DNA of 46,777 nt, from assembly GCF_017353415.1 (NCBI RefSeq), contig NZ_JAFMPX010000029.1, positions 1 through 46,777 on the forward strand, read 5' to 3'. Positions 15,526 to 23,618 of this stretch are shown in pieces; within the stretch, counting starts at the first letter, position 1, and every line of letters begins with the position of its first letter. The stretch is from Arthrobacter sp. E3 (GTDB lineage Bacteria; Actinomycetota; Actinomycetes; Actinomycetales; Micrococcaceae). The position numbers and the translations under genes are program-made. The notes beneath the pieces were generated by a model. That model was not told the DNA's origin and searched no databases. It was given only the letters and a program-made list of their open reading frames with translations.

Positions 15526-16941
15526 ATGAGTATTCAGAACCAGCCGCTGCAGCGTCGTGGATTCCTCCGCGGGGCCCTGGCAACCGCCGTACTTTTGCCC
15601 TTGGGCGGAGCGCTTGCTTCCTGTGCAGGGGGCGGATCCTCCACCACCTCGGCTGCTGCGGGTGGCGAGGTTGACCCCACGAAGAACCCGTTTGGAGTTG
15701 CCAAGACCGGTGCACTTGACGCAGTGATCTTCAAGGGTGGCTACGGAATCGACTATGTTGACTTCGCCGGAGCCATCTTCACCAAGAACTTCCCCGACGT
15801 TACGGTGAAGATCAGCCCCTCCACTGACATCTCCCAGGAAATGCAGCCCCGCTTCGTCGGTGGCACGCCTCCGGATCTGATTGACAACTCCGGTGCCAAG
15901 TCCATGGGCTTTAGCGGCATTCTCGATCAGCTTGAAGACCTCAAGTCCGTTACAGAGGCCAACAACCTCGAGGGGACCAAGATCGCGGATACGCTGTATG
16001 ACGGTGTCCTGACCCCGGGCACGTTCGGCGGCAAGGTTGCAGCCATCAACTACGTGCTGACCGTTTACGCAATGTGGTACTCGGCCAGCCTGTTCAAGGA
16101 CAACGGCTGGACGGTGCCCACCACATGGGACGAAGCACTTGAGCTTGGCGCCAAGGCGAAGGAAAAGGGCAAGTACCTGTTCGTTTGGGGCAAGGAAGCT
16201 GCCACGTATTACCAGGAAATGGCCATCGCCTCGGCCATCAAGGAAGGCGGCGACGACGTCCGCCTGGCACTTGAAAACCTGAAGCCCGACGCCTGGTCCA
16301 ACCCGGCACTTCAGAGCGTCTTCACCGCCATGGAGAAGGTTGTCCAGGCTGGTTACTTCAAGCCCGGTGGATCCGGCACTGTCTTCACTGCAGCGCAGGC
16401 ACAGTGGAGCAACAACCAGGACGCACTGCTGTACCCGTCAGGTTCTTGGATTGAGAACGAGATGAAGGACCAGACCAAGGCTGGCTTCGAGATGACGGGT
16501 GCCGCTGTTCCGGTGGTGTCAGCCAGCCCGAAAATGTCCCAGACGGGCCTGCACTCCGCAGCAGGCGAGCCCTTCATTGTCCCCTCCAAGGGAGTCAATG
16601 TGGCAGCAGGCAAGGAATTGCTGCGCACCATGCTCTCCAAGGAAGCAGCCACCAACTTCGCCAAGACGAAGTTGGCTCCGACAGTTGTCAAGGGCACCGT
16701 CCCGGCCGACGGCTTCGGTTCCACCGCGCTGGTCTCCCAGACGGCGTTGCTGGAAGGTGCCGGCAAGGAGATCTTCACCTGGAACTTCATTGACCTGTAC
16801 GGCATGAACGCCGACATGCTTGTCCCGTGGAACTCCTTCCTTGACGGCAAGCTCGACGTCCCCGGCCTCACCAAGGCCCTGCAGGAGATCACCGACAAGG
16901 TGGCCAAGGACAGTTCAGTCACGAAGATTGAAGTGAAGTGA
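15526..16941 (+). CDS. ngcE: Carbohydrate ABC transporter substrate-binding lipoprotein, NgcE-like
   Basis: This is a 471-residue extracellular solute-binding protein. Residues 1-33 combine a twin-arginine motif (QRRGFLRG), a hydrophobic core and a lipobox LASC, so it is probably exported and lipid-anchored at Cys33. The body resembles NgcE, the GlcNAc/chitobiose binder of the streptomycete NgcEFG system (for example the PDLIDNSGAKSMGF and YPSGSWIENEM segments). GGAAGGCAG lies 8-10 nt before the ATG. Its stop overlaps the ngcF start (GTGA). Confidence 0.87.
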   Translation: MSIQNQPLQRRGFLRGALATAVLLPLGGALASCAGGGSSTTSAAAGGEVDPTKNPFGVAKTGALDAVIFKGGYGIDYVDFAGAIFTKNFPDVTVKISPSTDISQEMQPRFVGGTPPDLIDNSGAKSMGFSGILDQLEDLKSVTEANNLEGTKIADTLYDGVLTPGTFGGKVAAINYVLTVYAMWYSASLFKDNGWTVPTTWDEALELGAKAKEKGKYLFVWGKEAATYYQEMAIASAIKEGGDDVRLALENLKPDAWSNPALQSVFTAMEKVVQAGYFKPGGSGTVFTAAQAQWSNNQDALLYPSGSWIENEMKDQTKAGFEMTGAAVPVVSASPKMSQTGLHSAAGEPFIVPSKGVNVAAGKELLRTMLSKEAATNFAKTKLAPTVVKGTVPADGFGSTALVSQTALLEGAGKEIFTWNFIDLYGMNADMLVPWNSFLDGKLDVPGLTKALQEITDKVAKDSSVTKIEVK

Positions 16942-17933
16942 CACAAGCAACAAACGAAGTGCAGCCGGGCGGTGGCGTTGTCGCCACCGTCCGGCGGCGC
17001 CGGAAAAAACTGACATTTGATAAGGTCAGCTTCATGGCAGTCTTCCTGGGACTGCCGTTGGTGATCTATCTGGTCTTCGTGATCTCGCCTTTCGCCCAGG
17101 CGGTGTACTACTCGATGACCAGCTGGAGCGGCTTCGACAACAACATGCCGTTCGTAGGTTTTGGAAACTATGTCAAGTTGTTCAATGACGACATCTTCAT
17201 GATTTCCGTCCGAAACAGTGTCATTTTGGTAGTCTTCCTGCCGGTGATCACCATTGTTTTGAGTCTTGTCCTGGCCACACTCGTGACCATTGGCGGCAGC
17301 AGCCGAGGCCAGATCAAGGGACTGAAAGGCGCAGGATTCTACCGGATCGTCTCGTTCTTCCCCTATGTGATCCCGGCAGTCGTCATCGGCATCATTTGGG
17401 CCCAGATCTACACTCCCAGCAACGGCTTGCTTAACGGCATCCTGACCGGCATTGGGCTTGACGGGTTTAAGGACTACCCGTGGCTTGGTGACGCGCGCAC
17501 GGCCATGGTTGCCTCGATGGTGGTGATGGTGTGGGGCTTTGTGGGCTTCTACATGATCCTGTTCATCGCAGCGATCAAGGGCATTCCCGCTGAAACGTTT
17601 GAAGCAGCCCGCATTGACGGCGCTGGCCGTTTCCGCACAGCCTTGAGCATTACCATCCCGCTGATTCGTGACAACATCCAGACGGCTTACGTGTACATGG
17701 GCATTCTGGCTTTGGACGCATTCGTGTATATGTCCGTCTTGAACTCCACGGGTGGCCCGGAGAACTCGACCTTGGTTATGTCGCAAAAGCTGTTCACCAC
17801 GGCGTTCTCCAAGAGCCAGTTTGGTCTGGCTTGTGCCATGGGCGTCGTTTTGGCAGTAATTACATTGGGCTTTTCGGCGCTGGTATTCCTGGTGAACCGG
17901 ATTACCGGCGGCAGTCAGGATGTGGGTGAATAA
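16938..17933 (+). CDS. ngcF: Carbohydrate ABC transporter permease, NgcF-like
   Basis: This 331-residue permease of the MalF type has six or so transmembrane helices and the conserved cytoplasmic EAA loop (GIPAETFEAARIDGAGRF, about residues 216-233) that contacts the ATPase. It starts with GTG overlapping the ngcE stop, which shows translational coupling. With NgcE and NgcG it should import GlcNAc or chitobiose. Confidence 0.88.
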   Translation: MTQATNEVQPGGGVVATVRRRRKKLTFDKVSFMAVFLGLPLVIYLVFVISPFAQAVYYSMTSWSGFDNNMPFVGFGNYVKLFNDDIFMISVRNSVILVVFLPVITIVLSLVLATLVTIGGSSRGQIKGLKGAGFYRIVSFFPYVIPAVVIGIIWAQIYTPSNGLLNGILTGIGLDGFKDYPWLGDARTAMVASMVVMVWGFVGFYMILFIAAIKGIPAETFEAARIDGAGRFRTALSITIPLIRDNIQTAYVYMGILALDAFVYMSVLNSTGGPENSTLVMSQKLFTTAFSKSQFGLACAMGVVLAVITLGFSALVFLVNRITGGSQDVGE

Positions 17934-18826
17934 TGTCACTCGATATTTCAAAGAAATCGGCCGCAGAAGGCCACGTTGAACGTAAAGGCGAGGACACCAA
18001 GAGCGACAAGGTTGTAGCTGGCGTTTCACACGTCATGCTCACCTTGTGGGCGCTGATGGTGCTCATCCCTCTTGGCTGGACCTTGCTGTCGTCCTTCAAA
18101 ACGACCACGGAAATCTTTGCGTCCCCGTTCTCACTTCCAGCCGTGTGGAAGTTTGACAACTACATCAGCGCCTGGAATACCGCAGGCATTGGCACGTACT
18201 TCTTCAACACGGTCATTGTGGTGGGCTTCGCGCTCGTCATCGTGATGGTGCTGGGAGCCATGTGTGCCTATGTCCTGGCCCGCTACGTGTTCCCGGGCTC
18301 GCGCGCCATCTACTATCTGATGCTCGCCGGGCTGACGTTTCCGATCTTCCTGGCAATTGTGCCCTTGTTCTTCATCTTGAAAAACATCGGCCTGCTGAAC
18401 ACGCTGCCGGGCCTGATCCTCGTGTATGTGTCGTTCGCTCTTCCCTTCACCGTGTTCTTCCTGTTCTCCTTCTTCAAAGCACTCCCCAAAGAGATTGCCG
18501 AAGCTGCACAGATCGACGGGGCCGGTGAATGGCGCACGTTCTTCCAGGTTATGCTGCCCATGGCCAAGCCGGGGATGGCGTCCGTTGCCATCTTCAACTT
18601 CCTTGGCTTGTGGAACCAGTACTTGATTCCCGTGGCCATCAACACCAACCCGAAGAACTACGTGCTGTCGCAGGGCATCGCCGCCTTTGCCGGCCAGCAG
18701 GGCTACGCAGTGGACTTCGGTTCACTGTTCGCTGCAGCCATCATTGTGGTTTTGCCTGTTTTGGTCATGTATATCCTGTTCCAACGCCAGCTCCAGGGCT
18801 CGGTGTCGGCAGGAACCATGAAGTAG
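17933..18826 (+). CDS. ngcG: Carbohydrate ABC transporter permease, NgcG-like
   Basis: This 297-residue MalG-type permease has six helices and an EAA loop (ALPKEIAEAAQIDGAGEW, about residues 184-201). Its ATG shares one base with the preceding stop (TAATG). No ATP-binding subunit follows; the operon ends in a strong hairpin. In NgcEFG-type systems a shared MsiK-like ATPase encoded elsewhere powers several importers, and that is the likely case here. Confidence 0.88.
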   Translation: MSLDISKKSAAEGHVERKGEDTKSDKVVAGVSHVMLTLWALMVLIPLGWTLLSSFKTTTEIFASPFSLPAVWKFDNYISAWNTAGIGTYFFNTVIVVGFALVIVMVLGAMCAYVLARYVFPGSRAIYYLMLAGLTFPIFLAIVPLFFILKNIGLLNTLPGLILVYVSFALPFTVFFLFSFFKALPKEIAEAAQIDGAGEWRTFFQVMLPMAKPGMASVAIFNFLGLWNQYLIPVAINTNPKNYVLSQGIAAFAGQQGYAVDFGSLFAAAIIVVLPVLVMYILFQRQLQGSVSAGTMK

Positions 18827-18848
18827 AAACTACATTCCCAGTGCGAAT

Positions 18849-18895
18849 GGGGAGTAGTTGCCAATATTTTACAAAAACATTGGCAACTACTCCCC
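18849..18895. terminator. Bidirectional terminator, perfect 17-bp stem
   Basis: GGGGAGTAGTTGCCAAT (18849-18865) is perfectly complementary to 18879-18895, with a 13-nt loop (ATTTTACAAAAAC). TTTC follows on the plus strand. It sits between two convergent genes (ngcG and the CGNR regulator) and probably ends both transcripts. Confidence 0.8.
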
Positions 18896-18906
18896 TTTCG
18901 AATTTC

Positions 18907-19494
18907 CTAGGGGTGGCCCGCGTTACCCAGGGCTGATTGACGACGGCGGTATGCAGCCACGTGGGCACGGTTGCCGCAGTTGCCGGTATCGCAATACCGC
19001 CGCGAGCGGTTTTTAGACAGGTCTATGACCATGGCGCTGCAGTCAGGGGCTTCGCAGACTTTCAGGCGGCTCAGTTCCTTGGCTCGGATCACGTCCACTA
19101 GTGCCATTGCGGCTTCCACCCCCATGCGCTGCGCGAGAGGCGCAGCGGGGGCCGTGGCATGAAGGTGCCAGTCCCATTGGTCATGCTTGACGAGCTGCGG
19201 CAGTGCCTGTGCGCGGGACAGGAGCTTGTTGACCATGGCCGCAGCCGTGTCCTCATCTGCGGTGAAGATGGTGCGCAGTTCTGCACGCATGTCCCGCACG
19301 GCTGCAACTTCAGTGGGTGAGTGCTCACGTGAACCGGTAAATTGTTCGCGCACCACAAAGTCGTCAAGCTCCGCCACGGTGGCCATCGAGTCTGGCCCAG
19401 AAGTGCTCCCGTCGGCGTCCACTGTGCTCGGTGCGGTATTGATGAGGTTGACGGCAGAAAGCAGGGCCACCTCGGTGTCATGACTAAAGACCAT
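18907..19494 (-). CDS. CGNR zinc-finger transcriptional regulator
   Basis: The 195-residue product has an N-terminal ABATE domain (MVFSHDTEVALLSAVNLINT) and a C-terminal CGNR zinc finger: CEAPDCSAM (about residues 153-161), then YCDTGNCGNRAHVAAYRRR. The finger is a DNA-binding element. The ATG at 19494 is chosen because AGGAG lies 5-6 nt upstream; the earlier ATG at 19509 has none. It is divergent from an EamA exporter, a common pairing, and probably regulates it through the dyad upstream. Confidence 0.85.
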   Translation of the reverse strand: MVFSHDTEVALLSAVNLINTAPSTVDADGSTSGPDSMATVAELDDFVVREQFTGSREHSPTEVAAVRDMRAELRTIFTADEDTAAAMVNKLLSRAQALPQLVKHDQWDWHLHATAPAAPLAQRMGVEAAMALVDVIRAKELSRLKVCEAPDCSAMVIDLSKNRSRRYCDTGNCGNRAHVAAYRRRQSALGNAGHP

Positions 19495-19503
19495 ATTGAC
19501 TCC

Positions 19504-19527
19504 TGACATTCCTAGGGCGTAATGTCA
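19504..19527. promoter_or_regulatory. Putative operator between the CGNR regulator and the EamA exporter
   Basis: A perfect 7-bp inverted repeat, TGACATT (19504-19510) and AATGTCA (19521-19527) with a 10-bp spacer, lies just before the regulator gene. A further half-like CTGACATA occurs at 19548-19555. The half-site spacing suits a dimeric regulator. Binding is inferred. Confidence 0.45.
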
Positions 19528-19566
19528 TTAGTCTAACGCTGATCACTGCTGACATACGGAACATCC

Positions 19567-20625
19567 ATGACCACTGCAAAAAACCCGTCCCTCGAATCCG
19601 CTGCTGCAACGCGGACGGCGATGGCCTCTCCGGCCCTGCTGCTGGCGTTTGTCTCAGCAGCCGCCTTTGCCCTGTCGGGCCCTTTTGCCAAGTCACTGTT
19701 CGACATTGGCTGGTCACCCGGCGCTGCCGTGGCAGTCCGCATTGGCGGCGCCGCCGTCGTGCTGTTGATACCCGTGATCATCACCCTTGTGCGGCGCTGG
19801 TCAGACGTCAAGGGGTCGCTGGGTAGAATAGCCATTTACGGGATTGTGCCCATCGCCCTGTGTCAGCTGTTCTATTTCAATGCCGTCCAACACGTCTCCG
19901 TGGGTGTGGCGCTGCTGCTGGAATACCTCTCACCGGTGCTGCTGGTGGGCTGGGTGTGGCTGAGCACCCGCCAACGTCCGCGGATACTGACAGTCATCGG
20001 GGCCATGAGCGCCATGTCCGGACTGGTGCTGGTGCTGGACCTGGCCGGAAGCCAGAAAGTCAGTGTCGAGGGGATCCTGTGGGGGCTGGCGGCGGCTGTG
20101 TGCTCGGCAGTGTACTTTGTGATGTCCGCGCGCTCCGGCGACAACGTCCCACCCATCCTCATGGCGGGTGGCGGCATGGTGGCTGGTGCCGCGATGATCA
20201 TCGGGCTGGGCGTGACGGGACTGCTGCCGATGGCCTTTGCCTTCGGCAGTCCCGTCTTTGCTGGAGTGCAGGTCCATTGGCTGGTCCCCGTGTTGGGGCT
20301 GGTGCTGGTCACCACAGTGCTTGCCTACCTTGTTGGCATCGTTTCCACGCGCGGGCTCGGCTCGAAGGTGGCTTCCTTTGTGGCCTTGTTTGAGGTTCTC
20401 TTTGCCGTGATCTGGGCGTGGCTCCTGCTGGGCGAGCTGCCGCGTGCCATCCAGCTGATGGGTGGCGTTGCCATCATGTTCGGTGTGGTCCTTGTTCGGC
20501 TGGATGAATTGCGTGGATGGCCTCGACGCGGTCCGTCCTACGCGGTTGAACTTGACGCCGTTGATTTTGACGCGGTGGACCTTGAGCCGGTGGAACCACT
20601 ACCGGCCGAAACGCCGCAGCCTTAG
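19567..20625 (+). CDS. EamA/DMT-family transporter
   Basis: This 352-residue protein has about ten hydrophobic helices in two EamA repeats, typical of drug/metabolite transporters that export amino acids or related metabolites. The first helix reads ALLLAFVSAAAFALSGPFAKSL. The C-terminus carries an acidic tail with repeated DAVD-like sequence (about residues 322-342). Its last 27 nt overlap the 3' end of the convergent copA gene. Substrate cannot be told from sequence. Confidence 0.87.
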   Translation: MTTAKNPSLESAAATRTAMASPALLLAFVSAAAFALSGPFAKSLFDIGWSPGAAVAVRIGGAAVVLLIPVIITLVRRWSDVKGSLGRIAIYGIVPIALCQLFYFNAVQHVSVGVALLLEYLSPVLLVGWVWLSTRQRPRILTVIGAMSAMSGLVLVLDLAGSQKVSVEGILWGLAAAVCSAVYFVMSARSGDNVPPILMAGGGMVAGAAMIIGLGVTGLLPMAFAFGSPVFAGVQVHWLVPVLGLVLVTTVLAYLVGIVSTRGLGSKVASFVALFEVLFAVIWAWLLLGELPRAIQLMGGVAIMFGVVLVRLDELRGWPRRGPSYAVELDAVDFDAVDLEPVEPLPAETPQP

Positions 20626-22923
20626 CGAGTTGGCCACCACTAGCACCGAGCTGGCGGCCATGGCGCCACCTGCGATCATGGGGTTGAGCAGGCCAAGGGC
20701 GGCCACGGGAATGCCTATGGCGTTGTAGAAGAAGGCCCAGAACAAGTTCGTCTTGATGGTTCCGAGCGTCTTGCGAGAAAGCGCAATGGCCGTGGCCACC
20801 TGACCCAGATCGTTGCCCATGACCGTCAGGTCGGCAGCCTCGATGGCCACGTCCGTGCCTGAACCCATGGCAATTCCGAGGTCGGCCTGAGCCAGTGCCG
20901 CTGCGTCATTGACGCCGTCGCCGGCCATGGCTACGGTGGCTCCGTCAGCCTGCAACTGTGCAACAGCAGCAACCTTGCCCTCGGGCAGCACCTCCGCATG
21001 GACGTCCTCGGCTGCAATCCCGACGGCTGCAGCCACTTGGAGTGCCACGGCCATGTTGTCGCCCGTGAGCAGGATGGGACGCAGGCCAAGTTCCTTCAGC
21101 CTGCTGATGGCAGCCTCGGAGCCCGCCTTGATGGTGTCCTTGAGCGCGATCAGCCCCACAGCCTCACCGTCAACAGCTACCCAGATGGCCGTTGTCCCGC
21201 GCTGTTGCTGATCGATGAGGGCGGATTTGGCTTCGGCGGTCAGGACGACATGGTTTTCTTCCAGCCAGCCAGCTCGGCCTGCCAAGACCGCGCGGCCTTC
21301 GATGCCAGCGCGTACACCACCACCGGGTGAGGACGTGAAGTCAGTGACTTCGGGCAACGTCCCCGCGTCGGCTGCATGGGCGGCGATGGCATGGGCGATG
21401 GGGTGCTCGCTATGGGATTCCACGGCTCCTGCAAGGCGCAGGACGTCCGCGGCTGGCACCTGGGTGAGGGGAACGACGTCGACCACGCTCAGCTTGCCCT
21501 CGGTGACGGTGCCTGTCTTGTCCAGCACGATCGTGTCAACGGTGCGGGTGTCCTCCAGGACCTGCGGCCCCTTGATGAGGATGCCAAGCTGGGCGGCCCG
21601 GCCGGTGCCTGTCAGCAGGCCGACGGGTGTGGCCAGGCCCAGAGCGCAGGGGCAGGCGATGATCAAAACGGCGACGGCGGCCGTGAACGCCGATTGGAGC
21701 TCGGCCGAGCTGATCACTGGCAGGCTAAACAGCAGCCAGAGGCCGAACGTCACGACGGCAATGATGAGCACGACCGGCACAAAGACTGCACTGATCCGAT
21801 CTGCTAAGCGGGCGATCGGAGCCTTGCCGGCTTGGGCCGTGCTGACGAGTTTGCCCATCTGGGCAAGCGTGGTTTCGCTGCCCACACGGGTGGCACGGAT
21901 AAGGAGGCGGCCCGAGGTGTTGATTGTGGCGCCGGTGACGGGCTCGCCCACCGAAACGTCCACCGGCACGGATTCGCCCGTGATGAGTGAGGTGTCCACA
22001 GCGGAACTGCCGTCGGTGACGACGCCGTCCGTAGGAATCTTTTCGCCAGGGCGGACCACAAAGATCTCATCCACGGCAAGCTCGGCCGCGGGAATCTTGA
22101 CCTCGATGCCGTTGCGCAGCACCGTGGCCTCCTTGGCGCCCAGTTCCAGCAGTGCCTTGAGGGCATCGCCAGCCTTGGCCTTGGCCTTCGCTTCCAGATA
22201 GCGCCCCAGCAGCAGGAATGTCACCACCACTGCTGAAACTTCAAAGTACAGCGGCGCGTGGCCCTCCATGGCGCTACCGTGGGCTGTCAACATCGGATCC
22301 ATGGCCAGGGTGACGGCTGAGAACAAGAACGCAGCGCTGACGCCGATGGAGACAAGCGTGTCCATCGTGGAGGAAAAGTGGCGGGCGTTGATGGCGGCCG
22401 CACGGTGGAACGGCCAAGCTGCCCACGTGACAACGGGCAGGGTCAAGATGCCCACAACCCAGCCCCAATGTGGGAACTGTAGGGCGGTGAACATGGAGAA
22501 CAGGAAGACCGGGATGGTCAGGATGGCGGCTGTGACGAGCAGGGGAAGCAGCGTGGCAGCAGTGCCGCCGTGTGCCTTGTGCTCCTGCGCTGCGCTTTCG
22601 GGGTTGGCATCCGCACCGGAGCCTTCCCGGGTGGCACCCGGGTGGGGGTTGGTTGCGGGCCGGCTACCGGCGTCGTGCTTCAACGTGGCGCTGTAGCCGG
22701 TGGCCTTGACGGTGTCGAGGATCTGCTGGTTGCTGATGCCGGCCGGGACTGTGACCACGGCTGATTCCAGCGGGAGGTTCACGGATGCGCTGACGCCGTC
22801 GAGCTTGCCCAATTTGCGTTCCACCCGGGCCACGCAGGAGGCGCAGGTCATGCCCTCAATGTCGATTTCGACTGTGCGCGGGCCCGGTGTGGCGGTTTGG
22901 GACAGAATATCTGCGGCACTCAC
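20599..22923 (-). CDS. copA: Copper-exporting P1B-type ATPase
   Basis: The 774-residue product has one N-terminal metal-binding domain with GMTCASC (about residues 24-30), then TGES (actuator domain), the transmembrane CPC (IIACPCALGLATP), the DKTGT phosphorylation site, the SEHPIA histidine motif and GDGVNDAAAL. CPC together with the single CxxC domain marks the Cu(I)-exporting group (P1B-1). AAGGAT lies before the ATG. Last gene of csoR-copZ-copA, it takes copper from CopZ and pumps it out of the cytoplasm. Its 3' end overlaps the EamA gene by 27 nt. Confidence 0.93.
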   Translation of the reverse strand: MSAADILSQTATPGPRTVEIDIEGMTCASCVARVERKLGKLDGVSASVNLPLESAVVTVPAGISNQQILDTVKATGYSATLKHDAGSRPATNPHPGATREGSGADANPESAAQEHKAHGGTAATLLPLLVTAAILTIPVFLFSMFTALQFPHWGWVVGILTLPVVTWAAWPFHRAAAINARHFSSTMDTLVSIGVSAAFLFSAVTLAMDPMLTAHGSAMEGHAPLYFEVSAVVVTFLLLGRYLEAKAKAKAGDALKALLELGAKEATVLRNGIEVKIPAAELAVDEIFVVRPGEKIPTDGVVTDGSSAVDTSLITGESVPVDVSVGEPVTGATINTSGRLLIRATRVGSETTLAQMGKLVSTAQAGKAPIARLADRISAVFVPVVLIIAVVTFGLWLLFSLPVISSAELQSAFTAAVAVLIIACPCALGLATPVGLLTGTGRAAQLGILIKGPQVLEDTRTVDTIVLDKTGTVTEGKLSVVDVVPLTQVPAADVLRLAGAVESHSEHPIAHAIAAHAADAGTLPEVTDFTSSPGGGVRAGIEGRAVLAGRAGWLEENHVVLTAEAKSALIDQQQRGTTAIWVAVDGEAVGLIALKDTIKAGSEAAISRLKELGLRPILLTGDNMAVALQVAAAVGIAAEDVHAEVLPEGKVAAVAQLQADGATVAMAGDGVNDAAALAQADLGIAMGSGTDVAIEAADLTVMGNDLGQVATAIALSRKTLGTIKTNLFWAFFYNAIGIPVAALGLLNPMIAGGAMAASSVLVVANSLRLRRFGR

Positions 22924-22941
22924 GGCGATCCTTAGTGTGGG

Positions 22942-23169
22942 TTAGGCGTTGTTGGCGACGACGAGGTAGCCGGCTTCAGCGACGGCTTCGCTGATTTCGG
23001 CCGGATCAAGCGTCAGGGTGGACGTGATGGTGACCTCGGAAATGCCGCCGGAGTTCAGGTCCACGGAGACGTTTTCCACGCCCTTGAGCTCGGTTAGTTC
23101 TTCAGTGACGGAGCTGACGCAATGTCCGCAGGTCATGCCGGAAACGTTGACGGTGGTGGTTTTGCTCAT
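22942..23169 (-). CDS. copZ: Copper chaperone CopZ-like (HMA domain)
   Basis: A single 75-residue heavy-metal-associated domain with MTCGHC (residues 12-17), of the Atx1/CopZ type. It carries Cu(I) in the cytoplasm to CopA. Its ribosome binding site AAGGAG lies inside the last codons of csoR (4 nt between the genes), so it is coupled to csoR translation. Position between csoR and copA supports the copper role. Confidence 0.9.
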   Translation of the reverse strand: MSKTTTVNVSGMTCGHCVSSVTEELTELKGVENVSVDLNSGGISEVTITSTLTLDPAEISEAVAEAGYLVVANNA

Positions 23170-23173
23170 GGTG

Positions 23174-23488
23174 CTAACTCCTTAGTAGGCGGGAAATGGC
23201 GGCGGTGGCTTCTGTGACCTTGTCCGAGACGATTTGCGGATTGCCGGTCTCCAGGGATTCGTTGGCGGCCCCAACCACGCAATGGGAAATGTGATCCTTG
23301 AGCAGACCGATGCTGACAGCGTGCAGGGCCTTGTTGACGGCTGCCATCTGGGTGAGGATGTCAATGCAGTACTTGTCTTCCTCGATCATTCGGGCAATGC
23401 CGCGCACCTGACCTTCGGCGCGCTTGAGGCGGCGCAGGTATCCCTGCTTTTCTTCCGAGTAACCCCGGGACTGTTCGTCGCTGTCCAT
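23174..23488 (-). CDS. csoR: Copper-sensing repressor CsoR
   Basis: This 104-residue all-helical repressor has the family copper ligands in place: Cys in KYCIDIL, His in KALHAV and Cys in SHCVVG, the Cys-His-Cys set of Cu(I)-sensing CsoR. It normally represses its operon without copper and leaves the DNA once Cu(I) binds. First gene of csoR-copZ-copA, with a consensus operator 12 bp upstream of the ATG. Formaldehyde-sensing FrmR relatives lack the copper context. Confidence 0.92.
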   Translation of the reverse strand: MDSDEQSRGYSEEKQGYLRRLKRAEGQVRGIARMIEEDKYCIDILTQMAAVNKALHAVSIGLLKDHISHCVVGAANESLETGNPQIVSDKVTEATAAISRLLRS

Positions 23489-23499
23489 GACTTAACCAT

Positions 23500-23516
23500 A
23501 TACCCCCATGGGGTAT
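23500..23516. promoter_or_regulatory. CsoR operator
   Basis: ATACCCCCATGGGGTAT is a near-perfect dyad with the CsoR-family core of A/T-TACCCC and GGGGTA half-sites. It ends 12 nt from the csoR start, so transcription is likely to begin within or beside it, giving direct steric repression and a very short leader. Confidence 0.85.
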
Positions 23517-23618
23517 CCGCAAAGTGTGGTTGGGTCACAGTGGAGGTGGGCCAGTGAATGAATGTTACCGACGGGTTGCCCCTTGCTGCCCCGAGCCTGC
23601 CGTGTTCGAATTCATAGC

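Noticed and set aside
16353-18029. A long minus-strand open frame of 558 codons
   Set aside because: It lies antisense to ngcE/ngcF, whose homology and overlaps are clear; a high-GC shadow frame rich in His/Arg/Gln.
21215-22201. A 328-codon plus-strand open frame
   Set aside because: Antisense to copA, which has all P-type ATPase motifs; composition is Ser/Thr/Ala-rich as expected from a shadow.
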